From: an uncultured Lachnospiraceae bacterium
Lineage (GTDB): Bacteria; Bacillota; Clostridia; Lachnospirales; Lachnospiraceae
Reading direction: 5' to 3'
Length of the DNA stretch: 64,000 bases
Assembly: GCA_910585005.1 (NCBI GenBank)
Contig: CAJUCN010000008.1
Coordinates: 62,001-126,000, forward strand
The position numbers and the translations under genes are program-made. The notes beneath the pieces are model-generated. The model had not been told where the DNA came from. It made no database searches and saw only the letters and a program-made list of their open reading frames with translations. Below are positions 48,995-57,558 of the stretch, in pieces; position 1 is the first letter of the stretch; each line of letters starts with the position of its first letter.

Positions 48995-49363
48995 ATGGCT
49001 CGTATTGCAGGTGTTGACTTACCGAGGGAAAAACGCGTAGAAATTGGCTTAACTTATGTTTATGGGATCGGAAGGGCAAGTTCTAACAAGATTCTTGAAA
49101 AAGCAAAAGTGAATCCGGATACTCGTGTAAGGGAGTTAACTGACGAAGAAGTTAAGAGAATCAGCGAAGTGATTGAAGCTGAGTACATGGTAGAAGGTGA
49201 CTTACGCCGGGAAATTGCCATGAATATCAAAAGACTTCAGGAAATTGGATGCTATAGAGGTATCCGTCACAGAAAAGGTCTCCCCGTGCGTGGACAAAAG
49301 ACAAAGACCAACGCAAGAACCAGAAAAGGTCCTAAGAGGACTGTTGCAAACAAGAAAAAATAA
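48995..49363 (+). CDS. rpsM: 30S ribosomal protein S13
   Basis: 122 residues. MARIAGVDLPREKRVEIGL and the C-terminal RTNARTRKG-type basic tail (KTKTNARTRKGPKRTVANKK) are typical. S13 bridges to the large subunit through L5 and touches P-site tRNA. GGAGG precedes the start. Confidence 0.98.
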   Translation: MARIAGVDLPREKRVEIGLTYVYGIGRASSNKILEKAKVNPDTRVRELTDEEVKRISEVIEAEYMVEGDLRREIAMNIKRLQEIGCYRGIRHRKGLPVRGQKTKTNARTRKGPKRTVANKKK

Positions 49364-49441
49364 GAGTTCATGCATAGTATTTGGTATGATCTCTGAAGCG
49401 TTACTGGAAAATTATCTCAATAAGAAAGTAGGTTAGTTTAA

Positions 49442-49840
49442 ATGGCAGCAAAAAAAGTTACCAAAAAAGTGACAAAAAAACGTGTCAAGAAAAACGTTGA
49501 ACATGGACAGGCACATATCCAGTCTTCCTTTAACAATACCATTGTTACATTGACAGACAATGAAGGGAATGCTCTTAGCTGGGCAAGTGCCGGTGGTCTT
49601 GGATTTAGAGGTTCAAGGAAATCTACTCCCTATGCAGCACAGATGGCCGCAGAGACAGCTACGAAAGCGGCGCTGATCCATGGGTTGAAGACAGTAGATG
49701 TTATGGTAAAAGGACCTGGTTCAGGACGTGAAGCAGCGATCCGTGCACTTTCTGCATGTGGTCTTGAAGTAACCAGCATCAGGGACGTAACACCTGTTCC
49801 CCATAACGGATGCCGCCCGCCAAAGCGACGCAGGGTATAA
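49442..49840 (+). CDS. rpsK: 30S ribosomal protein S11
   Basis: 132 residues. A Lys-rich N-terminus (AAKKVTKKVTKKRVKKN) is followed by AHIQSSFNNTIVTLTDNEGN and the C-terminal DVTPVPHNGCRPPKRRRV. S11 lies on the platform near the Shine-Dalgarno helix. The ribosome-binding site is weak (TAGGTTAG), less than for its neighbours. Confidence 0.98.
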   Translation: MAAKKVTKKVTKKRVKKNVEHGQAHIQSSFNNTIVTLTDNEGNALSWASAGGLGFRGSRKSTPYAAQMAAETATKAALIHGLKTVDVMVKGPGSGREAAIRALSACGLEVTSIRDVTPVPHNGCRPPKRRRV

Positions 49841-49911
49841 CGATAAGAAGATTTTTTGAGTTGGACGAAGGCGTGGTTGCGCTGTAAACAATAGTTTAGG
49901 AGGAAATAGAA

Positions 49912-50505
49912 ATGGCAGTAAACAGAGTTCCGGTATTAAAAAGATGTAGGTCACTTGGTCTTGAGCCAGCATATTTAGGATATGACAAGAAGTCCAATAG
50001 GACAAATGCCAGGGCTGGTAAGAAGGTCAGCGAATATGGCCTTCAGCTCAGGGAAAAACAAAAAGCAAAATTTATTTATGGCGTTCTTGAAAAACCTTTT
50101 AGGAATTACTACAAAAAGGCAGACAGAATGAGAGGGATGACCGGTGAAAACCTGATGATCCTTCTGGAAAGAAGACTGGACAGTGTGGTTTTCAGAATGG
50201 GATTTGCAAGAACCAGAAGAGAAGCAAGGCAGGTAGTAGGCCATAAGCATTTTCTGGTAAATGGAAAGCCTGTAAATATCCCTTCTTACCTGATCAAGGC
50301 AGGAGATGTGATTGAGATCAGAGAAAAATCAAAGTCCTTGCAGAGATACAAAGATATCCTGGAAGTGACCGCAGGAAGATTGGTACCTGAATGGATGGAA
50401 GTGGATCAGGAGGCATTAAAAGGAACCGTTAAGAATCTCCCAACCAGAGAAATGATTGATGTTCCTGTAAATGAGATGCTTATCGTTGAGTTATATTCCA
50501 AATAA
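49912..50505 (+). CDS. rpsD: 30S ribosomal protein S4
   Basis: 197 residues. The N-terminal segment lacks the zinc cysteine set (zinc-free type). The S4 domain RLDSVVFRMGFARTRREARQ followed by VVGHKHFLVNGKPVNIPSY is clear. S4 nucleates 30S assembly and in many bacteria represses its own operon by binding the mRNA leader. AGGAGG precedes the start. Confidence 0.98.
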   Translation: MAVNRVPVLKRCRSLGLEPAYLGYDKKSNRTNARAGKKVSEYGLQLREKQKAKFIYGVLEKPFRNYYKKADRMRGMTGENLMILLERRLDSVVFRMGFARTRREARQVVGHKHFLVNGKPVNIPSYLIKAGDVIEIREKSKSLQRYKDILEVTAGRLVPEWMEVDQEALKGTVKNLPTREMIDVPVNEMLIVELYSK

Positions 50506-50548
50506 AACCATGGGGTGAGTCAACTGTTCGTAAAGGAGGGTATTTGCG

Positions 50549-51508
50549 GTGTTTGATTTTGAAAGACCTAATATTGAGGTGGCAGAAATCTCTGAGGATA
50601 AGAAATATGGCAGATTTGTTGTAGAACCGCTGGAAAGGGGCTATGGCATTACGCTGGGTAATTCACTTAGAAGGATCATGCTTTCTTCGCTCCCTGGCGC
50701 CGCTGTGAGCCAGGTCAAGATAGAAGGGGTACTCCATGAATTCAGTTCTATTGATGGAGTCAAGGAAGATGTGACAGAGATCATCATGAACATCAAAAAC
50801 CTGGCTATCAGAAACAACAGCGATACAAATGAACCTAAGACAGCATACATTGAGTATGAAGGTGACGGGGTAGTCAAGGCATCTGATATTCAGTGTGACC
50901 AGGATATTGAAATTCTTAATCCTGAGATTACTATTGCAACCTTAAGTGGTAAGAACACTAAGCTATACATGGAACTTACTATCACCAAGGGCAGAGGATA
51001 TGTCAGCGCTGATAAAAATAAGAGTGAGGATCTGCCAATTGGAGTCATTGCAATTGATTCCATCTATACACCGGTTGAGAGGGTTAATGTGACTGTTGAA
51101 AATACGCGCGTGGGTCAGATCACTGACTTTGATAAGCTGTCATTAGATGTGTATACTAACGGAACGTTAGAGCCTGATGAGGCAGTCAGTTTAGCGGCAA
51201 AAGTACTTAGCGAACATTTGAGCCTTTTTATTGACCTTTCTGAAAATGCCAAGACTGCAGAGGTTATGGTAGAGAAGGAAGAGGATGAAAAGGAAAAAGT
51301 ATTGGAAATGAGTATTGACGAGTTAGAGTTGTCAGTTCGTTCTTATAATTGTCTTAAGAGGGCTGGGATCAATACCGTCGAAGAGTTGACAAATAAGACT
51401 TCTGAAGATATGATGAAAGTCCGTAACCTTGGGCGTAAGTCTTTGGAGGAAGTTTTGGCAAAGTTAAAAGAATTGGGATTACAGCTTAATCCGGCAGATG
51501 AAGCATAG
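50549..51508 (+). CDS. rpoA: RNA polymerase alpha subunit
   Basis: 319 residues from a GTG at 50549, after AAAGGAGGG. The N-terminal dimerisation domain includes PLERGYGITLGNSLRRIMLS. An acidic linker (EKEEDEKEKV) leads to the C-terminal domain, with LELSVRSYNCLKRAGI and VRNLGRKSLEEV, which binds UP elements and activators. The usual place between rpsD and rplQ. Confidence 0.98.
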   Translation: MFDFERPNIEVAEISEDKKYGRFVVEPLERGYGITLGNSLRRIMLSSLPGAAVSQVKIEGVLHEFSSIDGVKEDVTEIIMNIKNLAIRNNSDTNEPKTAYIEYEGDGVVKASDIQCDQDIEILNPEITIATLSGKNTKLYMELTITKGRGYVSADKNKSEDLPIGVIAIDSIYTPVERVNVTVENTRVGQITDFDKLSLDVYTNGTLEPDEAVSLAAKVLSEHLSLFIDLSENAKTAEVMVEKEEDEKEKVLEMSIDELELSVRSYNCLKRAGINTVEELTNKTSEDMMKVRNLGRKSLEEVLAKLKELGLQLNPADEA

Positions 51509-51691
51509 TCCTATTTCAATGAAGTGTGCTGCAGTAAACCCAAAGAGTGTGCAGCATGTCCTCATAAATGGTGTATGTAACTATCATTACATTCGGTAAG
51601 TAAGTCCAAAGAGCGTGGCCGGATGTACCATGGAATTGAGAAAAGCGGCCTTGGGATCCCCTTGGCAGACGTTTTTGGAAAGGAGCCTAAA

Positions 51692-52228
51692 ATGGCAAAA
51701 TACAGAAAGCTGGGAAAGACATCTGACCAGAGAAAAGCATTACTTAGAAACCAGGTGACAGGTCTTATTTACAAAGGGAAGATCATTACCACCCAGGCAA
51801 GAGCAAAAGAAGTTATGAAGATAGCTGATGGACTTATTGCACTTGCTGTAAAAGAAAAAGATAACTATGAAACCGTTAAGGTATCCGTTAAGGTTCCTTT
51901 AAAGGACAAAGACGGAAAGAGAGTAAAAGAAGTAGTTGATGGGAAGAAAGTTACAAAGTTTGAGACCGTTGAGAAGGAGATCAAAAAGGATATGCCTTCC
52001 AGGCTTCATGCCAGACATCAAATGCTGAAAGTTCTTTATCCTGTGACTGAAGTTCCCGCAAAGGCTGCAGGAAGAAAGAAAGGAACCAAGGAAGTTGACT
52101 TGGTTGCAAAATTGTTTGACGAATATGGCCCTAAATATGCCAGCCGTAACGGCGGTTATACAAGGATCATTAAGATCGGCCAGCGAAAAGGCGACGGCGC
52201 TATGCAGGTAGTGCTTGAGTTAGTTTAA
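51692..52228 (+). CDS. rplQ: 50S ribosomal protein L17, with central insertion
   Basis: 178 residues from ATG 51692 (MAKYRKLGKTSDQRKA), preceded by AAAGGAG; most L17 proteins have 115-130. The core is split: after LAVKEKDN (residue 58) comes a Lys/Val-rich insertion of about 45-50 residues (KVPLKDKDGKRVKEVVDGKK), before the conserved end region resumes (RNGGYTRIIKIGQRKGDGA). I believe such insertions recur in Lachnospiraceae, but this is from memory. Last gene of the superoperon, followed by a terminator. Confidence 0.95.
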   Translation: MAKYRKLGKTSDQRKALLRNQVTGLIYKGKIITTQARAKEVMKIADGLIALAVKEKDNYETVKVSVKVPLKDKDGKRVKEVVDGKKVTKFETVEKEIKKDMPSRLHARHQMLKVLYPVTEVPAKAAGRKKGTKEVDLVAKLFDEYGPKYASRNGGYTRIIKIGQRKGDGAMQVVLELV

Positions 52229-52234
52229 AATGAG

Positions 52235-52279
52235 TACCCGTGAAATATTCACAATGGCGGAATATTCACGGGTATTTTT
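52235..52279 (+). terminator. Rho-independent terminator of the ribosomal superoperon
   Basis: TACCCGTGAAATATTC (52235-52250) pairs with GAATATTCACGGGTA (52260-52274), with one bulged base, followed by TTTTTG. It lies seven bases after the rplQ stop, a strong classical terminator. Confidence 0.92.
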
Positions 52280-52311
52280 GTGATATGTGAAATTGTTTCA
52301 TTGGGGCGGCA

Positions 52312-52339
52312 TAGACAATTAGTGAGAAAGTGGTATAAT
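52312..52339 (+). promoter_or_regulatory. Promoter of the chemoreceptor gene
   Basis: TAGACA (52312-52317) and TATAAT (52334-52339) with a 16-nt spacer fit sigma-A. I see no sigma-D-like TAAA...GCCGATAA element, which would be expected if the gene belonged to the flagellar regulon. Confidence 0.6.
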
Positions 52340-52381
52340 AGAAGAAGTAGCATTTAGAATCACGATATAAGGGGTAGAGGA

Positions 52382-54076
52382 ATGAAAGTACAAACGAAAA
52401 TATTAATTGTTGCATTGATACCACTTCTTGGATTAGGATTGGCTGTTATCCTGGTTGGGAATATGCAGATCAGCAGGGTAGTAACAGGTACAATAGAAAA
52501 CGGGCTTCGCAGCACGGCTGTTTCTGTAAGGGATACCTTGGGGTATGTGGACGAAGGGGCTTATCATGTGGAAGAAAATGCATTATACAAAGGAGAGTTT
52601 AATGTCAGCGATGCAGCGCTGATCGGTGACAATGTAAAAAAAGCGGCGGATACGGATATTACCGTCTTTTACGGGGATACCCGTTATATGACATCTGTGG
52701 TTGATGCCCAGGGGAACCGCGTGGTAGGGACCAAGGCGGGGGAAGAAGTGGTTCAGAATGTTTTGATCCAGGGGAAGGAGCACTTTGCAACCAATGTGGA
52801 TGTGGCAGGACGCGCTTATTTTGGCTACTATGTTCCGCTTTATGAAAATGGAAGCGTGATAGGAATGGTCTTTGCAGGGATGCCTGAGAGGGAGGCCAGG
52901 GGGCAGATTGCGTCAATCATTTCTTTGATTGCAGGAATCGTAGCCGTGTTATTTGTTGCATGTGCGATCATTCTCTTTATTGTGGTACGGGGAATTGTAA
53001 AAGCGCTGCGTACAGGCGAGGACGCTTTGGAGAGCGTGGCAGATGGTAAACTGAATGTGGATATTGACCAGAGAATCTTAAAGCGTAAGGATGAGATCGG
53101 AAAGATCGGACAGGCAATCTTACAGTTAAAAACCAAACAGTTGGAGATCATCACGAATATCAAGGAACAGAGTAATGCGTTGAAAAATGCATCCGCGTAC
53201 TTAAATGAGAAAACAACTGTGGGGGCTGACCATATCGGCCAGGTAGAACGGGCTGTGGAAGAAATTGCCCTTGGGGCAGGAAGCCAGGCGGAGGAAACCC
53301 AGAATGCAACGGAAAATATTATTGTCATGGGCAATATGATTGAAGAGACGGTTAATGAGATCGGCGTAATGAATGAAAACGCCAAGTATATCCAGAAGCT
53401 TGGGCAGACAGCGACGGAAACGCTTCAAAATCTGCAGAAGATCAATCAAAAAACAAGAAATTCTATTGATATTATTTATGAGCAGACTAATACGACGAAT
53501 ACTTCTGCACAGAAGATCAGGGAGGCCACGGAACTGATTACAGATATTGCAGAAGAGACAAATCTTCTGTCTTTGAATGCATCCATAGAAGCGGCAAGAG
53601 CAGGAGAACAGGGAAGAGGATTTGCAGTGGTGGCAGCACAGATTCAAAAGCTGGCGGAACAGTCTAATGAGTCGGCAAGGCAGATTGACGGGATTATAAA
53701 TCTGCTGCTTAGCGATTCTGAAAAGGCTGTAGAAACCATGGAAGAAGTGAAAAAGACCATGGACGATCAAAATGAGAATGTGAAAAAGACGGATGAGCAG
53801 GTTAACTTGGTCTTGGGACAGGTTGAGCAGTCGATTCAGGCCATCAGCGTTGTTGCACAAAAGACGACCAGGCTGAATGAGGCAAGGATCTCTGTCACAG
53901 ATACGGTGCAGAACCTTACGGCGGTTGCACAGGAAAATGCGGCAAGCACACAGGAGTCTGCGGCATCGGTGAACCAGGTCAGTGAAATTATCCATGACAT
54001 CGCGGATAATGCGGAGAAGCTAAAGGAGATAGCATCCCAGATGGATATCAGTATGGGAATGTTTGAAGTACAATAA
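52382..54076 (+). CDS. Methyl-accepting chemotaxis protein with single Cache sensor
   Basis: 564 residues. An N-terminal membrane helix (about 7-27), an extracellular single-Cache-type sensor (about 35-175, including YYVPLYENGSVIGMVFAGM), a second helix (about 180-205) and a HAMP domain precede the signalling domain. The hairpin tip of the signalling domain is present: NLLSLNASIEAARAGEQGRGFAVVA (quoted in part: IEAARAGEQGRGFAVVA). It reports a small ligand to CheA/CheW. No che or flagellar genes are in the window, so it could also serve a non-motility pathway. The next gene follows 15 nt downstream. Confidence 0.93.
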   Translation: MKVQTKILIVALIPLLGLGLAVILVGNMQISRVVTGTIENGLRSTAVSVRDTLGYVDEGAYHVEENALYKGEFNVSDAALIGDNVKKAADTDITVFYGDTRYMTSVVDAQGNRVVGTKAGEEVVQNVLIQGKEHFATNVDVAGRAYFGYYVPLYENGSVIGMVFAGMPEREARGQIASIISLIAGIVAVLFVACAIILFIVVRGIVKALRTGEDALESVADGKLNVDIDQRILKRKDEIGKIGQAILQLKTKQLEIITNIKEQSNALKNASAYLNEKTTVGADHIGQVERAVEEIALGAGSQAEETQNATENIIVMGNMIEETVNEIGVMNENAKYIQKLGQTATETLQNLQKINQKTRNSIDIIYEQTNTTNTSAQKIREATELITDIAEETNLLSLNASIEAARAGEQGRGFAVVAAQIQKLAEQSNESARQIDGIINLLLSDSEKAVETMEEVKKTMDDQNENVKKTDEQVNLVLGQVEQSIQAISVVAQKTTRLNEARISVTDTVQNLTAVAQENAASTQESAASVNQVSEIIHDIADNAEKLKEIASQMDISMGMFEVQ

Positions 54077-54091
54077 ATATGGAGTGGGGAA

Positions 54092-54712
54092 ATGGATCAG
54101 ATATATCAGGCTGTAAAAGGTTTTTTGAAATCGGTGGTCAATTTGTTCGTGGCTGCCATTGGGTTATTGGCCGGAATAATTGATGGAATAGCGTTTATAA
54201 TGGAAAAGATCAAACCGCGGGCATCCAGGCGCTTCAATGAGATTGGGGAAAAGGGCTTTGAGGGCAGGTCGTTTGGATGGGACAGAAAGGCTTTTTCAGG
54301 GAAAGAGCAGGCAGGCGGGGAAGCGGCTGTAGAGTCCATCAGGAGTGAACTGCGGGAAAAAGTGACCAGCCGGGAAAAATATTATTGTCTGTATGCGAAA
54401 GTGCAGGAGGATGGAAACTGGCTTTATATGATCGTAGCTGCTGTTCTTTCTTTGACACTGTTTGTATCGATCATGCTTTGCACCATAAATTCGTCAAGGG
54501 AAGTGCAAATGATAGCGATTATATTCATGACGGCGGTCTGCGTTTTGGCCTGCATAGCCGTAATGAAATATAAAAAGAGATTGACAAGGAACCGGATGAT
54601 GAAACTGATCCTGGAAGAAGAATTTAGAGAGATTGAATGGCATAAGATCCATCCCATCACGGAGATGCCCCGTGAGGAAAATACGAGTGAAAAAAAAGAG
54701 CTGGCTAAGTAA
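54092..54712 (+). CDS. Membrane protein of unknown function
   Basis: 206 residues. An N-terminal hydrophobic helix (about 8-35) is followed by a basic soluble stretch (about 40-105) and two more membrane helices (about 112-155), then a charged tail ending TSEKKELAK. No domain is recognised. It lies 15 nt behind the chemoreceptor and is likely co-transcribed with it, so it might modify or accompany that receptor; this is inference only. Confidence 0.65.
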   Translation: MDQIYQAVKGFLKSVVNLFVAAIGLLAGIIDGIAFIMEKIKPRASRRFNEIGEKGFEGRSFGWDRKAFSGKEQAGGEAAVESIRSELREKVTSREKYYCLYAKVQEDGNWLYMIVAAVLSLTLFVSIMLCTINSSREVQMIAIIFMTAVCVLACIAVMKYKKRLTRNRMMKLILEEEFREIEWHKIHPITEMPREENTSEKKELAK

Positions 54713-54722
54713 GCCGGCTCTT
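54691..54722. terminator. Bidirectional terminator between convergent genes
   Basis: GAGCTGGCT (54698-54706) pairs with AGCCGGCTC (54712-54720), with one G-U pair. Seven As precede it on the plus strand, so on the minus strand the stem is followed by a T-tract and terminates the M15 peptidase gene. On the plus strand it overlaps the stop of the membrane protein gene. Confidence 0.75.
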
Positions 54723-54740
54723 GGCATAGAAAGATTGTTT

Positions 54741-55664
54741 TTATTCATTTACCTTTTGAAAATGCTGGTAGTCTTTGCTGGAATTCCAGTTACCGCCCCA
54801 AGTGAAGCCGTGCTCTTTAAAAAGTTTGTAGCACAGATCATTTTCATCGATTTTATAGGGGAAGTTTTGGGAACGGTCAGCGTAAATTTCACTGCCGCCA
54901 GGGGAAATATAAGTTTCCCCGGTTCCATTCTTATCAAAAACCACATAGGGGTTATAAAAAGGATTGATATCAATAGCACGGCCCAAGGCGTGTTTAGACA
55001 GGCTGTTTGTTCCGTCTACGACACGGTAGTTGAAGCAGGAAGTATTGTTATCTTCCATGGAAGCCGTATCATCACCGCCATATTCATCGATTAGGCGGAT
55101 CTTTTCGATCTGATATTCATTTAAATATAATTCATAAAAGATTTCAACCAGATCCTGTGCGATATCCTTGTTGCAGATTAGTTCTCCTACCTGAACATCT
55201 CCCTGGAAATCATAATATAATATGTTCATGTAGCGCAGATCGCTATAGGATATGGCCGGGGTTTGTGCATCAGGGATCACATTTACCGCCTGTAAGGACA
55301 GGGCAGGCGCAATGCTTTCGGATACGGGGTAGGATATTCCGGTAATCCTTGCAGTTACGGCATCTGATAAAGGCTGGTAAAAGAAGCCTTCTTGGTAATG
55401 GGTGCTTTCCCCGGACTCCGTATCTAAAGGGACAAATGGGGGAAGTTCAGGTGATGGTGAGGGCGAAGGACTTGGAGAGGGCAAAGGAGTTGGGGTGGGG
55501 GAGGGGCTTGGCTCCTGTGTTTTTTGCGGAGTGGCGTAGGCAATTTCCGGGTTTTGGTCTGCATAATCCGCCAACGTTTCCCCCTTGGTAAGGAGTCTTC
55601 CAATAACGGAACATAATAATATAAATATGATTAGGAATCCTAAAGGTTTTATCCACTTATCCAT
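54741..55664 (-). CDS. M15 family D-Ala-D-Ala carboxypeptidase/endopeptidase, membrane-anchored
   Basis: 307 residues. An N-terminal helix (about 7-25) acts as signal anchor. A Pro/Ser-rich repeat linker (SPSPTPTPLPSPSPSPSP, about residues 53-72) spans the wall. The C-terminal domain has the M15 zinc site: SKHALGRAIDINPF with His and Asp ligands, then DYQHF with the third His. It should trim or cleave peptidoglycan stem peptides outside the cell. It is close to the VanY/L-Ala-D-Glu endopeptidase group (Peptidase_M15_4). The gene stands alone between the chemoreceptor and ECF genes. Confidence 0.86.
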   Translation of the reverse strand: MDKWIKPLGFLIIFILLCSVIGRLLTKGETLADYADQNPEIAYATPQKTQEPSPSPTPTPLPSPSPSPSPSPELPPFVPLDTESGESTHYQEGFFYQPLSDAVTARITGISYPVSESIAPALSLQAVNVIPDAQTPAISYSDLRYMNILYYDFQGDVQVGELICNKDIAQDLVEIFYELYLNEYQIEKIRLIDEYGGDDTASMEDNNTSCFNYRVVDGTNSLSKHALGRAIDINPFYNPYVVFDKNGTGETYISPGGSEIYADRSQNFPYKIDENDLCYKLFKEHGFTWGGNWNSSKDYQHFQKVNE

Positions 55665-55779
55665 GTTTTATTTCCTTTCCAAATGATTTGATATCTCTAA
55701 ATCGGTGTAAGCACATTGGGAAATGTATATTCAGGCTGGCTGAACTGATATAATATATGTTACGACAAAAGACTATGTA

Positions 55780-55808
55780 TTGCAAATGGAAACAACATCC
55801 TGTAGAAT
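55780..55808 (+). promoter_or_regulatory. Promoter of the ecfA1-ecfA2-ecfT-truA operon
   Basis: TTGCAA (55780-55785) and TAGAAT (55803-55808) have a 17-nt spacer and lie 34 nt before the ecfA1 start. The TTGCAA hexamer is self-complementary and could also serve the divergent M15 gene, although no good -10 is spaced for that. Confidence 0.7.
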
Positions 55809-55841
55809 AAAAGATTGAGAGAATTGGCATGGAGGCTGGAT

Positions 55842-56687
55842 ATGGGAATCATTAAGACGAAAGATCTGGTTTTTGAATATATCCGAAGAGATGAAGAAGG
55901 GAATGTAGAAGGGATCACACGGGCAGTTGACGAAGTGAGCCTGGATATTCAGGCAGGGGATTTTATTGCTATTTTGGGGCATAACGGTTCCGGTAAGTCA
56001 ACACTTGCCAAACATATCAATGCAATCCTTTATCCCACAGAGGGGACGGTCTGGGTAGATGGGATGGATACCTCAAAGGAAGAACATCTATGGGAGATCC
56101 GTCAGGAGGCCGGTATGGTGTTCCAGAATCCGGATAACCAGATCATCGGACAGGTGGTGGAAGAGGACGTAGGGTTTGGCCCTGAAAACCTGGGTGTTCC
56201 CACGAAGGAGATCTGGGAACGGGTGGAGGAGAGCCTTAAGGCTGTGGGAATGTATGAATTCCGAAAGTATTCGCCGAATAAGCTATCCGGTGGGCAAAAG
56301 CAGCGGGTATCTATTGCCGGCGTGATTGCTATGCACCCCAAATGCATTGTATTGGACGAGCCTACAGCTATGCTGGATCCCAATGGGCGCAGGGAAGTGA
56401 TTCGTGCGGTAAGGGCGCTCAACGATGTGGAGGGGATTACGGTTGTGCTGATCACCCATTACATGGAGGAGATTATCTATGCCAACAAGGTGTTTGTGAT
56501 GGACAAAGGCAGTATTGCCATGGAAGGGACGCCAAGGAAGATTTTCAGCCAAGTGGAGAAATTAAAGGAACTTCGGCTGGATGTGCCTCAGGTGACTTTG
56601 CTGGCCCATGAACTGAAAAAGGGTGGCCTGGACATCCCGGATGGGATATTGACCACGAAGGAACTGATAACAGCATTAGGATTATAG
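55842..56687 (+). CDS. ecfA1: Energy-coupling factor transporter ATPase EcfA1
   Basis: 281 residues from ATG 55842 (MGIIKTKDLVFEYIRRDEEG), six bases after GGAGG. Walker A is GHNGSGKSTLAK, the Q-loop follows in MVFQNPDNQIIG, the signature is LSGGQKQR and Walker B IVLDEPTAMLDP. With EcfA2 and EcfT it makes the shared energising module for vitamin and metal uptake by many S components encoded elsewhere. One base separates it from the next gene. Confidence 0.95.
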   Translation: MGIIKTKDLVFEYIRRDEEGNVEGITRAVDEVSLDIQAGDFIAILGHNGSGKSTLAKHINAILYPTEGTVWVDGMDTSKEEHLWEIRQEAGMVFQNPDNQIIGQVVEEDVGFGPENLGVPTKEIWERVEESLKAVGMYEFRKYSPNKLSGGQKQRVSIAGVIAMHPKCIVLDEPTAMLDPNGRREVIRAVRALNDVEGITVVLITHYMEEIIYANKVFVMDKGSIAMEGTPRKIFSQVEKLKELRLDVPQVTLLAHELKKGGLDIPDGILTTKELITALGL

Positions 56688-56688
56688 G

Positions 56689-57549
56689 GTGGCAAAAGAT
56701 ATGTCAATAATATTAGATCATGTAAGCCATATTTACGAATCGGGGACGGCAATGGAATTTGCTGCGCTTAAGGATATTAACCTGGTCATTCCAGACGGGC
56801 AGTTTATTGGACTGATCGGTCACACCGGGTCAGGGAAGTCTACCCTGGTGCAGCATTTGAATGGCCTGCTTAAGCCGACAGATGGGAATATTTATTATAA
56901 AGGGGCGGATATTCACGATCATGATTTTGATAAGAAGGAGCTGCGTAGCAAGGTTGGGTTAGTCTTTCAGTATCCGGAGCATCAGCTCTTTGAGATCGAT
57001 GTGTTTACCGACGTCTGTTTCGGCCCCAAAAATCTGGGGCTTAGCAAGAAAGAAACGGAGCTTCGGGCTTATGCAGCGTTAAAGCAGGTAGGACTGGAGG
57101 ATGATTACTTCTATCAGTCGCCTTTTGATCTGTCAGGGGGGCAAAAAAGAAGGGTGGCGATTGCCGGAGTCCTTGCCATGAAGCCTGAGGTGTTAATCTT
57201 AGATGAGCCTACAGCGGGGCTGGATCCCAAGGGAAGGGATGAGATTTTAGATCAGGTGGCAAAACTGCGGCGGGAAACAGGGATCACTGTGATCCTGGTG
57301 TCCCACAGTATGGAGGACGTAGCCAAGTATGTGGACAGGATCATTGTCATGAATAAAGGACAGATCTTCTTAGATCATGAGCCTAAGGAGGTTTTCAGGC
57401 ACTATAAGGAGTTGGAAAATATAGGCCTTGCCGCGCCCCAAGTCACATATATCATGCAGGCGCTTAAGGCAAAAGGGCTTCCCGTAGATATGGATATCAC
57501 TACAGTGGAAGAAGCAAAAACGGCGATTCTTAAGGCATTAGGACGATAG
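56689..57549 (+). CDS. ecfA2: Energy-coupling factor transporter ATPase EcfA2
   Basis: 286 residues from GTG 56689 (AGGA seven bases before); ATG 56701 (MSIILDHVSHIYESG) is an equally plausible start. Walker A is GHTGSGKSTLVQ, Q-loop LVFQYPEHQLFE, signature LSGGQKRR and Walker B LILDEPTAGLDP. It pairs with EcfA1 in an ATPase heterodimer coupled to EcfT. The gene order ecfA1-ecfA2-ecfT-truA is conserved in Bacillota next to ribosomal genes. Confidence 0.95.
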   Translation: MAKDMSIILDHVSHIYESGTAMEFAALKDINLVIPDGQFIGLIGHTGSGKSTLVQHLNGLLKPTDGNIYYKGADIHDHDFDKKELRSKVGLVFQYPEHQLFEIDVFTDVCFGPKNLGLSKKETELRAYAALKQVGLEDDYFYQSPFDLSGGQKRRVAIAGVLAMKPEVLILDEPTAGLDPKGRDEILDQVAKLRRETGITVILVSHSMEDVAKYVDRIIVMNKGQIFLDHEPKEVFRHYKELENIGLAAPQVTYIMQALKAKGLPVDMDITTVEEAKTAILKALGR

Positions 57550-57558
57550 AGGTAAAAA

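Noticed and set aside
53201..53995. 264-residue minus-strand open frame opposite the chemoreceptor
   Set aside because: It is the antisense of the coiled-coil signalling domain. It has Cys/Leu/Arg-rich low-quality composition and no ribosome-binding site or family match.
55440..55510. Tandem repeat locus
   Set aside because: The G-rich repetitive DNA encodes the Pro/Ser linker of the M15 peptidase, a normal wall-spanning spacer.
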